Below are positions 32,761-40,784 of a DNA stretch of 64,000 bases, one piece after another. The stretch lies in the NCBI GenBank assembly GCA_019358835.1, contig JAHHIH010000025.1:33297-97296 (forward strand). The letters run 5' to 3'. Numbering within the stretch: the first letter of the stretch is position 1; every line of letters starts with the position of its first letter. The notes beneath the pieces are model-generated. The model worked only from the letters and a program-made list of their open reading frames with translations, was not told where the DNA came from and did not search any database. The translations under genes were made by a program, and so were the position numbers. Source of the DNA: Tildeniella torsiva UHER 1998/13D. GTDB lineage: Bacteria; Cyanobacteriota; Cyanobacteriia; Phormidesmidales; Phormidesmidaceae.

Positions 32761-33075
<315 letters not shown>

Positions 33076-33340
33076 TCAAATACAGATTGCAGATCGATCT
33101 TTGAGCTACAGAACACCCTTCGGATAACGTTTCCAGGATTTGCTCTGAGCAGACCTAACACAACTTTGATACTACGGGAAAACCTGAAGACTGTCTTGCC
33201 TTTTTCATCCTTGGCTGAACGGGATTCGTAATCAAACCGATTAGTTATGGATTGGTTTGCTTATATCCGTCAGGATCCTAAACGGTAGACAGTGGCGATC
33301 GCCCGATCAAACCCGTATAGCTGTTTTAATCATTGACCCC

Positions 33341-33375
33341 AAAAAAATAGGGCAGCCTGACGACTCAGACTGCCC
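33341..33375 (-). terminator. rho-independent terminator of the DUF4278 gene
   Basis: On the minus strand GGGCAGTCTGA, GTCG and TCAGGCTGCCC form a stem with one mismatch, followed by TATTTTTTT. It lies 27 bases beyond the stop of the minus-strand DUF4278 gene. The rest of the spacer up to the ferredoxin start shows nothing more. Confidence 0.85.
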
Positions 33376-33401
33376 AGCAGCGGATTGAACTATGGGGTCA
33401 A

Positions 33402-33587
33402 CTACACCGCATGGGTGTACTTAACGCCCCGGTAGGTCATTTCAACCTCGGGGTGGTGACCGCCCGGTTGGGGAAAATGCCGACGGGTGGCGGGGGCGCC
33501 CCGGTAGGTGCCGATGGTTTCTACACCGTCGCTCTGCACCGCAGGCAGGTGGGCATCGTACTGGGCACCGCGATAGGACAATTTCAT
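33402..33587 (-). CDS. DUF4278 protein
   Basis: The 61-residue protein has two copies of the short motif typical of this cyanobacterial family: MKLSYRGAQYD at the start and MTYRGVKYTHAV at the end, with a further TYRGAPA in the middle. The function is unknown. It is a single-gene unit with its own terminator. Confidence 0.85.
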   Translation of the reverse strand: MKLSYRGAQYDAHLPAVQSDGVETIGTYRGAPATRRHFPQPGGHHPEVEMTYRGVKYTHAV

Positions 33588-33805
33588 GACACAAACTCCA
33601 CGTTAAGGGTATTGATACGCAGCGGCGCTACCCTCAGCCTGGTTCTGCTAAATAACGAGCCAACATACTGAGCAAACTGTAGCTTATTTAACAGTTTAGA
33701 TCCGCAAAGTCTGCATGTGAATATCAGGGGCTACATTTGCAACGAATATTTATTCAAGCAAATAGAGAGTTTGCCCCGACAGAGATATGGGTGAGCACTG
33801 GGGTA

Positions 33806-33881
33806 AAGGGGCAGGGGAGAAGGCGGATCCACTGACACAGGAATTGTTGTTTCCAGGGATTGCTCTCAACCCCTGCCCCTT
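33806..33881. repeat. 12-bp perfect inverted repeat with 52-base spacer
   Basis: AAGGGGCAGGGG at 33806-33817 is matched by CCCCTGCCCCTT at 33870-33881, which ends just past the stop of the small minus-strand gene at 33889. It may end that transcript. The rest of the 300-base gap to the DUF4278 gene shows nothing recognisable. Confidence 0.5.
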
Positions 33882-33888
33882 CAAGAAA

Positions 33889-34053
33889 CTACGATTTCCG
33901 GCTGTTTTCAGACAGTTGCAGGTTGAACTCGGCCTGGGTGAGCAGGGCCGCCACCTGGCAGGCCATGTCGGGGGACAGGGCTGGCTGGCTCTCGGTGACA
34001 AAATCGAGGTAGCCGTTAAAGGTGCGCATGATGATTTGCTTGTTTTGCAGCAT
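33889..34053 (-). CDS. small hypothetical protein
   Basis: The 54-residue frame starts at ATG 34053 behind an excellent ribosome site (AAGGAGATTGACC). It reads MLQNKQIIMRTFNGYLDFV at the start and contains MACQVAALLTQAEFNLQL. It is probably a soluble helical protein. It is divergent from the photolyase gene, 122 bases away. Confidence 0.6.
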   Translation of the reverse strand: MLQNKQIIMRTFNGYLDFVTESQPALSPDMACQVAALLTQAEFNLQLSENSRKS

Positions 34054-34175
34054 GGTCAATCTCCTTAGGGTGAACCGCCGACTAACGGGTGCTGCCCCAT
34101 GATAAAAGCTGGCCAACCCGAGGGGCCAATGTCGTTATACTGAATCGGTTTGATGAGCAGGGGTGAGCTGCATCC

Positions 34176-35606
34176 ATGGCCGACTTACTGTTGTTTTGGC
34201 ACCGCCGCGATCTGCGCCTGGGGGACAATGTCGGGCTGGCGGCGGCGCGCGATCGCACCCCCCAGGTCATCGGCGTCTTTTGCCTCGACCCCGGCATTCT
34301 CAAGGGCGATGACGTGGCCCCGGCGCGGGTTGCCTATATGGTTGGCTGTCTGGAGGCATTGCAGACCAGCTACGCCCAAGCAGGGGGCCAGCTGCTCATT
34401 TTCCAGGGCGATCCCCGCGACCAGATTCCCGCTCTGGCGAAGGCGCTCCAGGCCGACGCGGTGTATTGGAACCGCGATGTAGAGCCCTACTCACGCCAGC
34501 GCGATACCGATGTAGTCGAGGCCCTCAAGGAGGCGGGTATTGAATTTCGCACCACCTTTTGGGATCAGCTGCTCCACGAACCGGGGGAAGTGCGCACCGG
34601 GGCAGGGGATCCGTACACGGTTTACACCCCCTTCTGGCGCAACTGGGTGAAGCGACCTAAGGCAGCGCCCCTGCCTGCACCGGAGGGGCTGAAATCCCTG
34701 AACGCCAAGCAGACTGAAGCCGCGAAGCAAGCGGGCTGTATCGATCTGCCCAGCGCGGCGGATCTGGGATTTTCCTGGGAGAACGGTTTCCCGGTCGAGC
34801 CGGGGGAGCAGGCTGCCCTGGAGCGCCTGGAGGAGTTTTGCGACGGTGACCAAGCCATTGCCACCTACGACGAGCAGCGCAACTTTCCCTTTGTGGATGG
34901 CACCTCGCGGCTCAGCGCGGCGCTGAAGTTTGGGGCAGTGGGCATTCGCACGGTGTGGGCCGCCGCCGATGCCGCCTACGATCGCAGTCGCAGCGACGAA
35001 ACCCGCGACAACGTGCAGACCTGGCAGCAGGAGCTGGCCTGGCGCGAGTTTTACCAGCACGTCATGTACTTTTTCCCGGAGCTGGCGGACGGCCCCTATC
35101 GCGCCCAGTGGCAAGACTTTCCCTGGATTAACGATGCAGACCAGTTTGCCGCCTGGTGCGAGGGGCGCACCGGCTACCCGATTGTGGATGCCGCCATGCG
35201 CCAGCTCAACGAAACTGGCTGGATGCACAACCGCTGCCGCATGATTGTGGCCAGCTTTCTCACCAAAGACTTAATCATCAACTGGCAGTGGGGCGAAAAG
35301 TACTTTATGCAGCACCTGGTGGATGGCGACCTGTCGGCCAACAACGGCGGCTGGCAGTGGAGCGCCTCCAGCGGCATGGATCCTAAACCGCTGCGAATCT
35401 TTAACCCGGCTAGCCAGACCCAAAAGTTTGACGCGGAGGCCGAGTACATTCGCCAGTGGGTGCCCGAGCTGCGATCGGTAGATACGGGGCCGCTGGTGAC
35501 GGGGAAGATTGGGGAGCGCGATCGCGGCGACTACCCGGCCCCCATTGTCGATCACAAAATTCAGCAGGCGTTATTCAAAGACAAGTACAAAGCCCAAAAG
35601 AGCTAG
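34176..35606 (+). CDS. phr: deoxyribodipyrimidine photolyase (class I CPD type)
   Basis: The 476-residue protein has the N-terminal photolyase antenna domain (LLLFWHRRDLRLGDNVGLAA) and the C-terminal FAD-binding domain (QTWQQELAWREFYQHVMYFF, TGWMHNRCRMIVASFL, KDLIINWQWGEKYF, DLSANNGGWQWSASSGMD). These match the cyanobacterial 8-hydroxy-deazaflavin type described in Synechococcus. It repairs cyclobutane pyrimidine dimers with blue light energy. The cryptochrome alternative is less likely because the DNA-repair signature is intact. Confidence 0.94.
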   Translation: MADLLLFWHRRDLRLGDNVGLAAARDRTPQVIGVFCLDPGILKGDDVAPARVAYMVGCLEALQTSYAQAGGQLLIFQGDPRDQIPALAKALQADAVYWNRDVEPYSRQRDTDVVEALKEAGIEFRTTFWDQLLHEPGEVRTGAGDPYTVYTPFWRNWVKRPKAAPLPAPEGLKSLNAKQTEAAKQAGCIDLPSAADLGFSWENGFPVEPGEQAALERLEEFCDGDQAIATYDEQRNFPFVDGTSRLSAALKFGAVGIRTVWAAADAAYDRSRSDETRDNVQTWQQELAWREFYQHVMYFFPELADGPYRAQWQDFPWINDADQFAAWCEGRTGYPIVDAAMRQLNETGWMHNRCRMIVASFLTKDLIINWQWGEKYFMQHLVDGDLSANNGGWQWSASSGMDPKPLRIFNPASQTQKFDAEAEYIRQWVPELRSVDTGPLVTGKIGERDRGDYPAPIVDHKIQQALFKDKYKAQKS

Positions 35607-35609
35607 GGA

Positions 35610-37256
35610 TTACCGCCGCCGTCTCGGACGCACGATACTAAACAGCAGCCAGAGGCCAAAGAAGCTGGCCGCCGCAAACAAAACAATGCTCAAAATCTGC
35701 CCCTGGGACGACTGTCTCCCGGTGGCCACGATCGCCGCCCCGACAATCAGCGCGGCCACCACAATGCTGAACGACTGCCGGTTGGAGGCGGCATCCAGGC
35801 TGCGGCGCAGGTCGTCTAACCCCTGAATGCTGAGGCTAAATTTGAGCTGCTCAGAACTGAGGCGATCGAGCAGAAAGCCGAACTGACGCGGCGAGCTGAG
35901 CGATAGATTGCGAAACTCCAGCCCCGTGCGCAGCAGCGCCTGGAGCGGATCATCCCCCACCAGCTGCTGGCGAAACAGGTCGGCCATCAGGGGCCGCACC
36001 TCGTCAATTAAATTGACGCCGGGGTTAAACTGTCTGGCCGCCCCTTCCAGGTTGGCCAGAGACTTGGTAAATAGCCCCACATTGGCAGGCCAGCGCAGGT
36101 TGTTGCGAATGCCCGCCGCCAGAATTTCGCCAAAAATTTCGGCGGTGTTGATCTGCTCCAGGCTGAGGCCGTAGTAGCGGCCCAGCAGGCGGGTGTAGTC
36201 GCTCTCTAGCCGAGCCAGATTCACGGGCTTGAGGGGTTCGGCCAGCTGGAGGGTGAGCTGGGTGCAGCGCTGGGCGTCGCAGTTAACGATGGCCAGCACC
36301 ATCTCAGTCATGGTGTTGCGGGTGCGCGGATCCATATGTCCCATCATGCCGCAGTCGAGCAGAGCCACCCGACCATCGTCGAGGTAAAAGATATTGCCAG
36401 GGTGGGGGTCGGCGTGGAAGAAGCCATCGACAAAGTACTGCTTGAAGAAGGCGCGAAACAGCAGCGTAGTGGCCGCCGCCCGCAGGCCAATGGCACTGCT
36501 GTGGGCGTCTTCAGCCATCAGGTTGGCTTTGAGCAGGGGGGTGCCCTCTAGCCACTCCATGGTCATAATTTTGGTATTGGTCAGATCCCAATAGATTTGC
36601 GGCACGATCAGCTGGCTGGCGTCGTACCAAGTGCTCTTAGACAGGTTGCGCCGCAGCTGATCGGTGTAGGCGGCCTCGGTGGTGAAGTCGAGTTCGGCGT
36701 TGAGGGCGTCGGCAAATTCGTCCGCCAGATCGACCACGTTGTAGCGCTGGCCAAACTGGGTGGCCGACACCAGCTTGGCCACATCGCGAATTAGAGTCAT
36801 GTCGCGCTCGACCTGGCGCTCGATGCCGGGGCGCTGCACCTTGAGGGCGACCTGGCGACCATCCTTGAGCACAGCTTTGTGGGTTTGGGCGATGGAACCA
36901 GCGGCGATCGCCCGGTAATCCAACCGCTCAAACAGCTCCTCGGGGGGGCGCCCCAGGTGCTGGCGAATGTGGGCCTCAATCTCCTTGGGGTCTACGGGGG
37001 GGACGGTGCTTTGCAGGCTGCTGAGTTCTTCAATGTAGGCCGGGGGCATGAGGTCGGGGCGAGTGCTCAACAGCTGCCCCAGCTTGACGTACACCGGCCC
37101 CAGGTCGGTCAGAATATTGCGCAGCACTGCCGGGGGCGGAATTTCGGGCTCGTCGGCTTTGCCGCCCACCAGGAGTCGCCGCATGTAGTCCCAGCCGTTG
37201 CCGAGCACGACTTCGATGATTTCTTTTTGCCGGGCTAGACGAGACGAGGAAACCAT
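35610..37256 (-). CDS. ABC1/UbiB-type atypical kinase
   Basis: The 548-residue protein has the family's KxGQ-type element (GPVYVKLGQLLSTRPDLMPP), the Ala-rich nucleotide loop AAGSIAQTHKAVL, the lysine in VALKVQRPG, and the DFG-like DCGMMGHMD with HADPHPGNIFYL as catalytic segment. Two transmembrane helices close the C-terminus (about 490-540). ABC1 proteins support quinone and tocopherol metabolism in plastids and cyanobacteria; cyanobacteria have several paralogues. It converges with phr, stops 3 bases apart. Confidence 0.92.
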   Translation of the reverse strand: MVSSSRLARQKEIIEVVLGNGWDYMRRLLVGGKADEPEIPPPAVLRNILTDLGPVYVKLGQLLSTRPDLMPPAYIEELSSLQSTVPPVDPKEIEAHIRQHLGRPPEELFERLDYRAIAAGSIAQTHKAVLKDGRQVALKVQRPGIERQVERDMTLIRDVAKLVSATQFGQRYNVVDLADEFADALNAELDFTTEAAYTDQLRRNLSKSTWYDASQLIVPQIYWDLTNTKIMTMEWLEGTPLLKANLMAEDAHSSAIGLRAAATTLLFRAFFKQYFVDGFFHADPHPGNIFYLDDGRVALLDCGMMGHMDPRTRNTMTEMVLAIVNCDAQRCTQLTLQLAEPLKPVNLARLESDYTRLLGRYYGLSLEQINTAEIFGEILAAGIRNNLRWPANVGLFTKSLANLEGAARQFNPGVNLIDEVRPLMADLFRQQLVGDDPLQALLRTGLEFRNLSLSSPRQFGFLLDRLSSEQLKFSLSIQGLDDLRRSLDAASNRQSFSIVVAALIVGAAIVATGRQSSQGQILSIVLFAAASFFGLWLLFSIVRPRRRR

Positions 37257-37294
37257 GGGGGGCAGGGGTGGCAGTTTGCCTGATGGTAGCGTAT

Positions 37295-37385
37295 GGGGGA
37301 TGAAGGGTAGGTGGGTGAGGTGGGTGGGAGATTGCGATGGGGGAAGGGGGTGACTATTGGTGAACCTAAGGGGGAAGGCGGATTA
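37295..37385. repeat. G-rich spacer repeat (GGGTAGGTGGG-type units)
   Basis: The 140 bases before the riboswitch carry units such as GGGTAGGTGGGTGAGGTGGG followed by GGGGGAAGGGGGTGA. These resemble the units at 31.1 kb and the coding insertion in mutS2. No gene is seen. Confidence 0.55.
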
Positions 37386-37404
37386 GCCCGGTGCTATGAT
37401 GCTT

Positions 37405-37553
37405 GGGCGCTGTCGGTTCCGGTGGGGATCAGCCACTGGAGGCAAGGGGGAAAGTGCAGTGCAAGACTGCCGCTGTCCCGCAGCTGTGAAGCTATTTTGG
37501 TGTTTGGCGAGATACCTCGCCAAACACCAAAATAGCTGAGCCAGAACGCCCGC
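37405..37553 (+). promoter_or_regulatory. cobalamin riboswitch upstream of hupE
   Basis: The conserved core is visible: GGGGGAAAGTGCAGTGCAAG followed by CTGCCGCTGTCCCGCAGCTGT (split as CTGCCGCTG and TCCCGCAGCTGTGA), the B12-box pattern, and the closing GAGCCAGAACGCCCGCC. Cobalamin riboswitches bind adenosyl- or methylcobalamin and repress transport genes. An unusual 22-bp perfect hairpin is inserted between the B12 box and the closing element. The 5' limit is approximate. Confidence 0.88.
37490..37537 (+). repeat. 22-bp perfect hairpin inside the riboswitch variable arm
   Basis: The left arm begins AGCTATTTTGGTG and ends GGCGAG, the loop is ATAC and the right arm is its exact complement. Variable peripheral stems are normal at this place in cobalamin riboswitches, but a 22-bp perfect match is unusually long. 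Confidence 0.85.
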
Positions 37554-37602
37554 CGATCGCACATCTCATTTCCCCTGTTCTTTCTTCGTCTGCGAGGTAC
37601 GG

Positions 37603-38283
37603 ATGAATTATCGCGTTGCTGCCTTGAAATCAATTAGGGCTGGTTTTTCACGGAAGCGGCTAGGGCGTGGCATCGGGGGCGCGATCGCCGCCCTGCTGCT
37701 GCTGCCCCTGCCCAGTCTGGCCCACCACGCCATGGGGGGCGAGTTGCCCACCTCCCCCATTGAGGGCTTTGTGTCGGGTCTAGCCCACCCTGTCATTGGC
37801 CTCGACCACCTGGCCTTTGTGGTGGCGGTGGGGCTGCTGGCAGCAGTTAGCGCCTGGGGCATTGCGATCCCCATGGTCTTTGTGTTGGCGGCTATGGCCG
37901 GGGCGGGGCTGCACTTAACTGGTGTCACGCTACCGGCAGCGGAGCTAGTAATTTCTGGGTCGGTGCTGGGGTTTGGTGTACTGCTGGCGCTCAGAGATCG
38001 GCCCCAGAGTATTGTCATCACAGGATTGGCGGCCCTAGCGGGGCTGTTTCACGGGTATGCCTACGGCGAAGCCATCTTCGGAGCTGGGGCCATGCCCCTG
38101 GCGGCCTACCTAGCTGGCTTCACAACCGTACAGATGGGCATCGCAATGGCAGCCTTTTTCTTTGGACGGCAGCTTAAGCAGGGATCTACGGCGCTGTTTA
38201 TGCAGCGGGCCGGCCTGGTGATTTGCGGTATTGGCGCTGCGTTTTTAGCGACCACGCTGGTCAATACCCTGCTGCCCGTCTAA
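37603..38283 (+). CDS. hupE: HupE/UreJ-type metal transporter, probably cobalt
   Basis: The 226-residue protein has an N-terminal signal-like segment (to LPSLAHHAMGG) and six to seven hydrophobic helices. The family motif HPVIGLDH lies near residue 63-70, and a second histidine motif is GLFHGYAYGEA. HupE proteins move nickel or cobalt across the membrane. The cobalamin riboswitch directly upstream indicates control by B12, so cobalt uptake is the likely role. Confidence 0.92.
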   Translation: MNYRVAALKSIRAGFSRKRLGRGIGGAIAALLLLPLPSLAHHAMGGELPTSPIEGFVSGLAHPVIGLDHLAFVVAVGLLAAVSAWGIAIPMVFVLAAMAGAGLHLTGVTLPAAELVISGSVLGFGVLLALRDRPQSIVITGLAALAGLFHGYAYGEAIFGAGAMPLAAYLAGFTTVQMGIAMAAFFFGRQLKQGSTALFMQRAGLVICGIGAAFLATTLVNTLLPV

Positions 38284-38318
38284 GAACATCCTAAGGGTGA
38301 GGGCTACGGCTATAGTTG

Positions 38319-38708
38319 CTAGCGATCGCGCTTTAGACCCTGCTGCACCGGGTCAAACCCCTGGGGAAAATGGGTTTCCTCAGGGTCGTAATCGGCAGTG
38401 GCGAGGGTGGCTCCGCTCAGATTGGCCGTTTTGAGATTGGTGCCAATGAGCATCGCCCCCCGCAGGTCGGCTCCGGTGAGGTCGGCTTCGGCCAGGTTGG
38501 CGTAGCTGAGGTCGGCCCCCCGCAGATTGGCCTGGCGCAGGGTACTGCCGCTGAGGTCGGCATAGCTGAGGTCGGCCCCCTTAAGGTCGGCCTCGCTCAG
38601 GTCAACCTCTGACAAAGTGATGCTGCTAAAGTTACGCTGCCCGGAGGCATAGACCTGCAAGAGATCCGCAGCGGAAGCAATGTCGGCGATGGGGGTGGGC
38701 TGGGTCAT
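38319..38708 (-). CDS. pentapeptide repeat protein
   Basis: The 129-residue protein starts at ATG 38708 (the frame extends upstream without family character). From about residue 33 it is a run of pentapeptides (VDLSE, ADLKG, ADLSY, ANLRG, ADLTG), predicted to fold as a right-handed quadrilateral solenoid. The tail HFPQGFDPVQQGLKRDR matches the ending of the AT-rich pentapeptide protein at 20.9 kb. Function unknown; probably cytoplasmic because no signal peptide is present. Confidence 0.88.
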   Translation of the reverse strand: MTQPTPIADIASAADLLQVYASGQRNFSSITLSEVDLSEADLKGADLSYADLSGSTLRQANLRGADLSYANLAEADLTGADLRGAMLIGTNLKTANLSGATLATADYDPEETHFPQGFDPVQQGLKRDR

Positions 38709-38966
38709 GGCGAATCCTGGAATAGACTCCTTCAGCTTAGGGGTTGACCACAGGCCCAGGCCACAGTCGTAACCATCCTTTAAGAGCCTCTCTGGAGGGG
38801 CCATGACTAAACCGCCGGGAAGGCGATTGAGGGTCTAAGTGGGCTAAATTCTGCCCTATTTCTGGTTGGGGCTGAGCCTGTTATGAAATAGGCACAGGAG
38901 CCTAGGCATAAATGCTTGAGGGAGCGGTATGCTTAAGCCGTTTGGTTGAGCCAGCGGTGCATTCCT

Positions 38967-39593
38967 ATGACCCTATCTCCTGCTTGGGCGGCGGCCCTGT
39001 TTATGCCCGCAGCCTTGGGATTGCTGTACCAGGCGGTGCAGCCCCATCCCTGGCCCTATCGGCTGCTGGCTCTGGCGTTGTTGGTCGGCATTTTTGAGCA
39101 GGCCCATATGGCCAGGGTCGATTTACGTCATGTTCAGATTGTGGGGCAGCGCCTGCGCGATCCTCGGTTGCAGTCCTTTGGCCGGGTTGTCGCTTGGACT
39201 GTCGCGGGTCAGCTGCTAGGGTTTTATGGGGCGGCGGCAGGCTATTTAGGCAGCGGCATGGCGGTAATTATGCTGAGCGTAATTGGCTTTAACCTGGTGG
39301 CTACGATCCGTCTAGAGCCCACCGATTTGCAACCGATTCAGGCGGCGGGCTGGCGATCGCGCCTCGGTGTGCTGGCGTTGGATGCGATCGCCCTCGGCCT
39401 TGCCCTGCTGTGGATTGCCCAACGCTTCCAGGGCTGGGTGGCTGGGGGTCTGTTTGCCATTACCACGCTCTACGGCATCAGCAAACTGATCACCTATGCA
39501 ACCGCCGCCCTGCGCCCTGGTTCAGCGATGAGCTCAGCGATCCATGTCGCCCACGCCGCTCAAGAGCATCCACAGACCTCCCAGCAAAATTAG
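38967..39593 (+). CDS. multi-pass membrane protein, unknown function
   Basis: The protein has 208 residues from ATG 38967, with about six hydrophobic helices (the first ALFMPAALGLLYQAV; a later pair GVLALDAIALGLALLWIA and GGLFAITTLYGI). Two short polar loops contain arginines (EQAHMARVDLRHVQIVGQRL). I do not recognise the family. Its last 60 bases overlap, on the opposite strand, a 35-codon frame coupled to the exonuclease gene. Confidence 0.72.
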   Translation: MTLSPAWAAALFMPAALGLLYQAVQPHPWPYRLLALALLVGIFEQAHMARVDLRHVQIVGQRLRDPRLQSFGRVVAWTVAGQLLGFYGAAAGYLGSGMAVIMLSVIGFNLVATIRLEPTDLQPIQAAGWRSRLGVLALDAIALGLALLWIAQRFQGWVAGGLFAITTLYGISKLITYATAALRPGSAMSSAIHVAHAAQEHPQTSQQN

Positions 39594-39641
39594 CAGGGCT
39601 AGTCCACCCATCGCTGCGTCTAGCCAGGATGTTGCTTCCAT
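39534..39641 (-). CDS. possible 35-residue single-pass membrane microprotein
   Basis: ATG 39641 shares its A with the stop of the upstream exonuclease gene (TAATG), a translational coupling arrangement. The frame reads MEATSWLDAAMGG, then a hydrophobic helix GLALLILLGGLWMLLSGV and a short end GDMDR. Membrane microproteins of this shape are frequent companions of membrane processes. It overlaps the end of the convergent gene by 60 bases, which lowers confidence. Confidence 0.45.
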   Translation of the reverse strand: MEATSWLDAAMGGLALLILLGGLWMLLSGVGDMDR

Positions 39642-40633
39642 TAGATATCCCCTTCTCCCTCAAACAGCGTGTCTAGGGGCATGGCCTCTAGGTCTAACGA
39701 TTCTTGCAGATAGCGCGACACCACGTCCGACTGGCCGTGGGTGACGTACACCGTTTTAGCCCCTGTATCTTTTACCGTTTGAATCAGCCCCGGCCAGTCG
39801 GCGTGATCAGAGAGCACAAACCCCCGCTCGTAGCCCCGCCGCCGCCGCGCTCCCCGCACCGCCATCCACCCCGAGGCAAAGGCGGTTTGGGGATGCTTAA
39901 ACCGCTTCATCCAGCTAGAGCGGTGGCCCGAAGGCGGGGCCAGCACCAGATCGCCGGTGAATTTGTGGGTACGGAGCATTTCTGAGGTGCAAATAGTCGG
40001 TACCATCGCCACGCCCTGCTGGCGGTAAATCTCGGTCAGCACGTGAACTGCGCCGTGGACGTAGACGGGGCGATCGGTCAATTTAGTCAGCTCACTCAGC
40101 ACCCGCTGAGCCTTGCCAAAGGCATAGCAAAACAAGATCGATGGCCGCTCAGAATCGCCCTGCCACCAGTCGTAAATCTGGCGGGCGGTCTCAGCACCGC
40201 TCTCCCACCGGTAGATCGGCAGACCAAAAGTGGCCTCAGTGATGAACGTGTCGCAGGGCACCACCTCAAAGGGGGCACAGGAGGGGTCGGCACCGCGCTT
40301 GTAGTCGCCCGACACCACCCACACCTCATCCCGATGCTCCACCCGAATTTGGGCTGAGCCCAGCACATGCCCTGCCGAGTGAAACGACACCCAGGTTTCC
40401 CCCAGCTTGAACTTGTCTCCATAGGTGACTCCCTGAAGCTGAATGTCTTCCCCCAGCCGCCGCCGCAAAATGCCCTCTGACTGAGCCGTGGCGATGTACT
40501 GGGTCGAGCCCGATCGCGCGTGGTCACTATGGGCATGGGTAATCAACGCCGTCTCCACCGGCCTCCAGGGGTCGATGTAGAAGTCGCCTTTTTCACAGTA
40601 GAGCCCCTCGGGGCGCACGGTAATTAGCGTCAT
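39641..40633 (-). CDS. ligase-associated DNA exonuclease (metallo-beta-lactamase fold)
   Basis: The 330-residue protein has the metal-binding HxHxDH motif (ITHAHSDHAR, about 32-41), a later His in SFHSAGHVLGSAQI, Asp in VVSGDYKRGADPS, and the C-terminal FVLSDHADWPGL, the beta-CASP/SNM1-like pattern of TIGR04122. In many bacteria this exonuclease is encoded with an ATP-dependent DNA ligase and an Lhr-type helicase in a repair cluster; neither is present here. It likely processes DNA ends during repair. Confidence 0.9.
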   Translation of the reverse strand: MTLITVRPEGLYCEKGDFYIDPWRPVETALITHAHSDHARSGSTQYIATAQSEGILRRRLGEDIQLQGVTYGDKFKLGETWVSFHSAGHVLGSAQIRVEHRDEVWVVSGDYKRGADPSCAPFEVVPCDTFITEATFGLPIYRWESGAETARQIYDWWQGDSERPSILFCYAFGKAQRVLSELTKLTDRPVYVHGAVHVLTEIYRQQGVAMVPTICTSEMLRTHKFTGDLVLAPPSGHRSSWMKRFKHPQTAFASGWMAVRGARRRRGYERGFVLSDHADWPGLIQTVKDTGAKTVYVTHGQSDVVSRYLQESLDLEAMPLDTLFEGEGDI

Positions 40634-40784
40634 GGGTTTGTAAGGTTGGCATGCCAGAGGTTGACAGGTTTGCTAGAGTTCAGGGTCACGACTTGCCTTA
40701 AACCCCGAACTCTAGACCGCTAGAGCTTGTTACAACTAACTTTAGTAGATCGCAAAGTCTCTGTTAGCCCCTCTCCTCCCTGGG

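Noticed and set aside
37490..37537. 22-bp hairpin as terminator of an upstream gene
   Set aside because: It has no T-run and lies inside the cobalamin riboswitch between its conserved elements.
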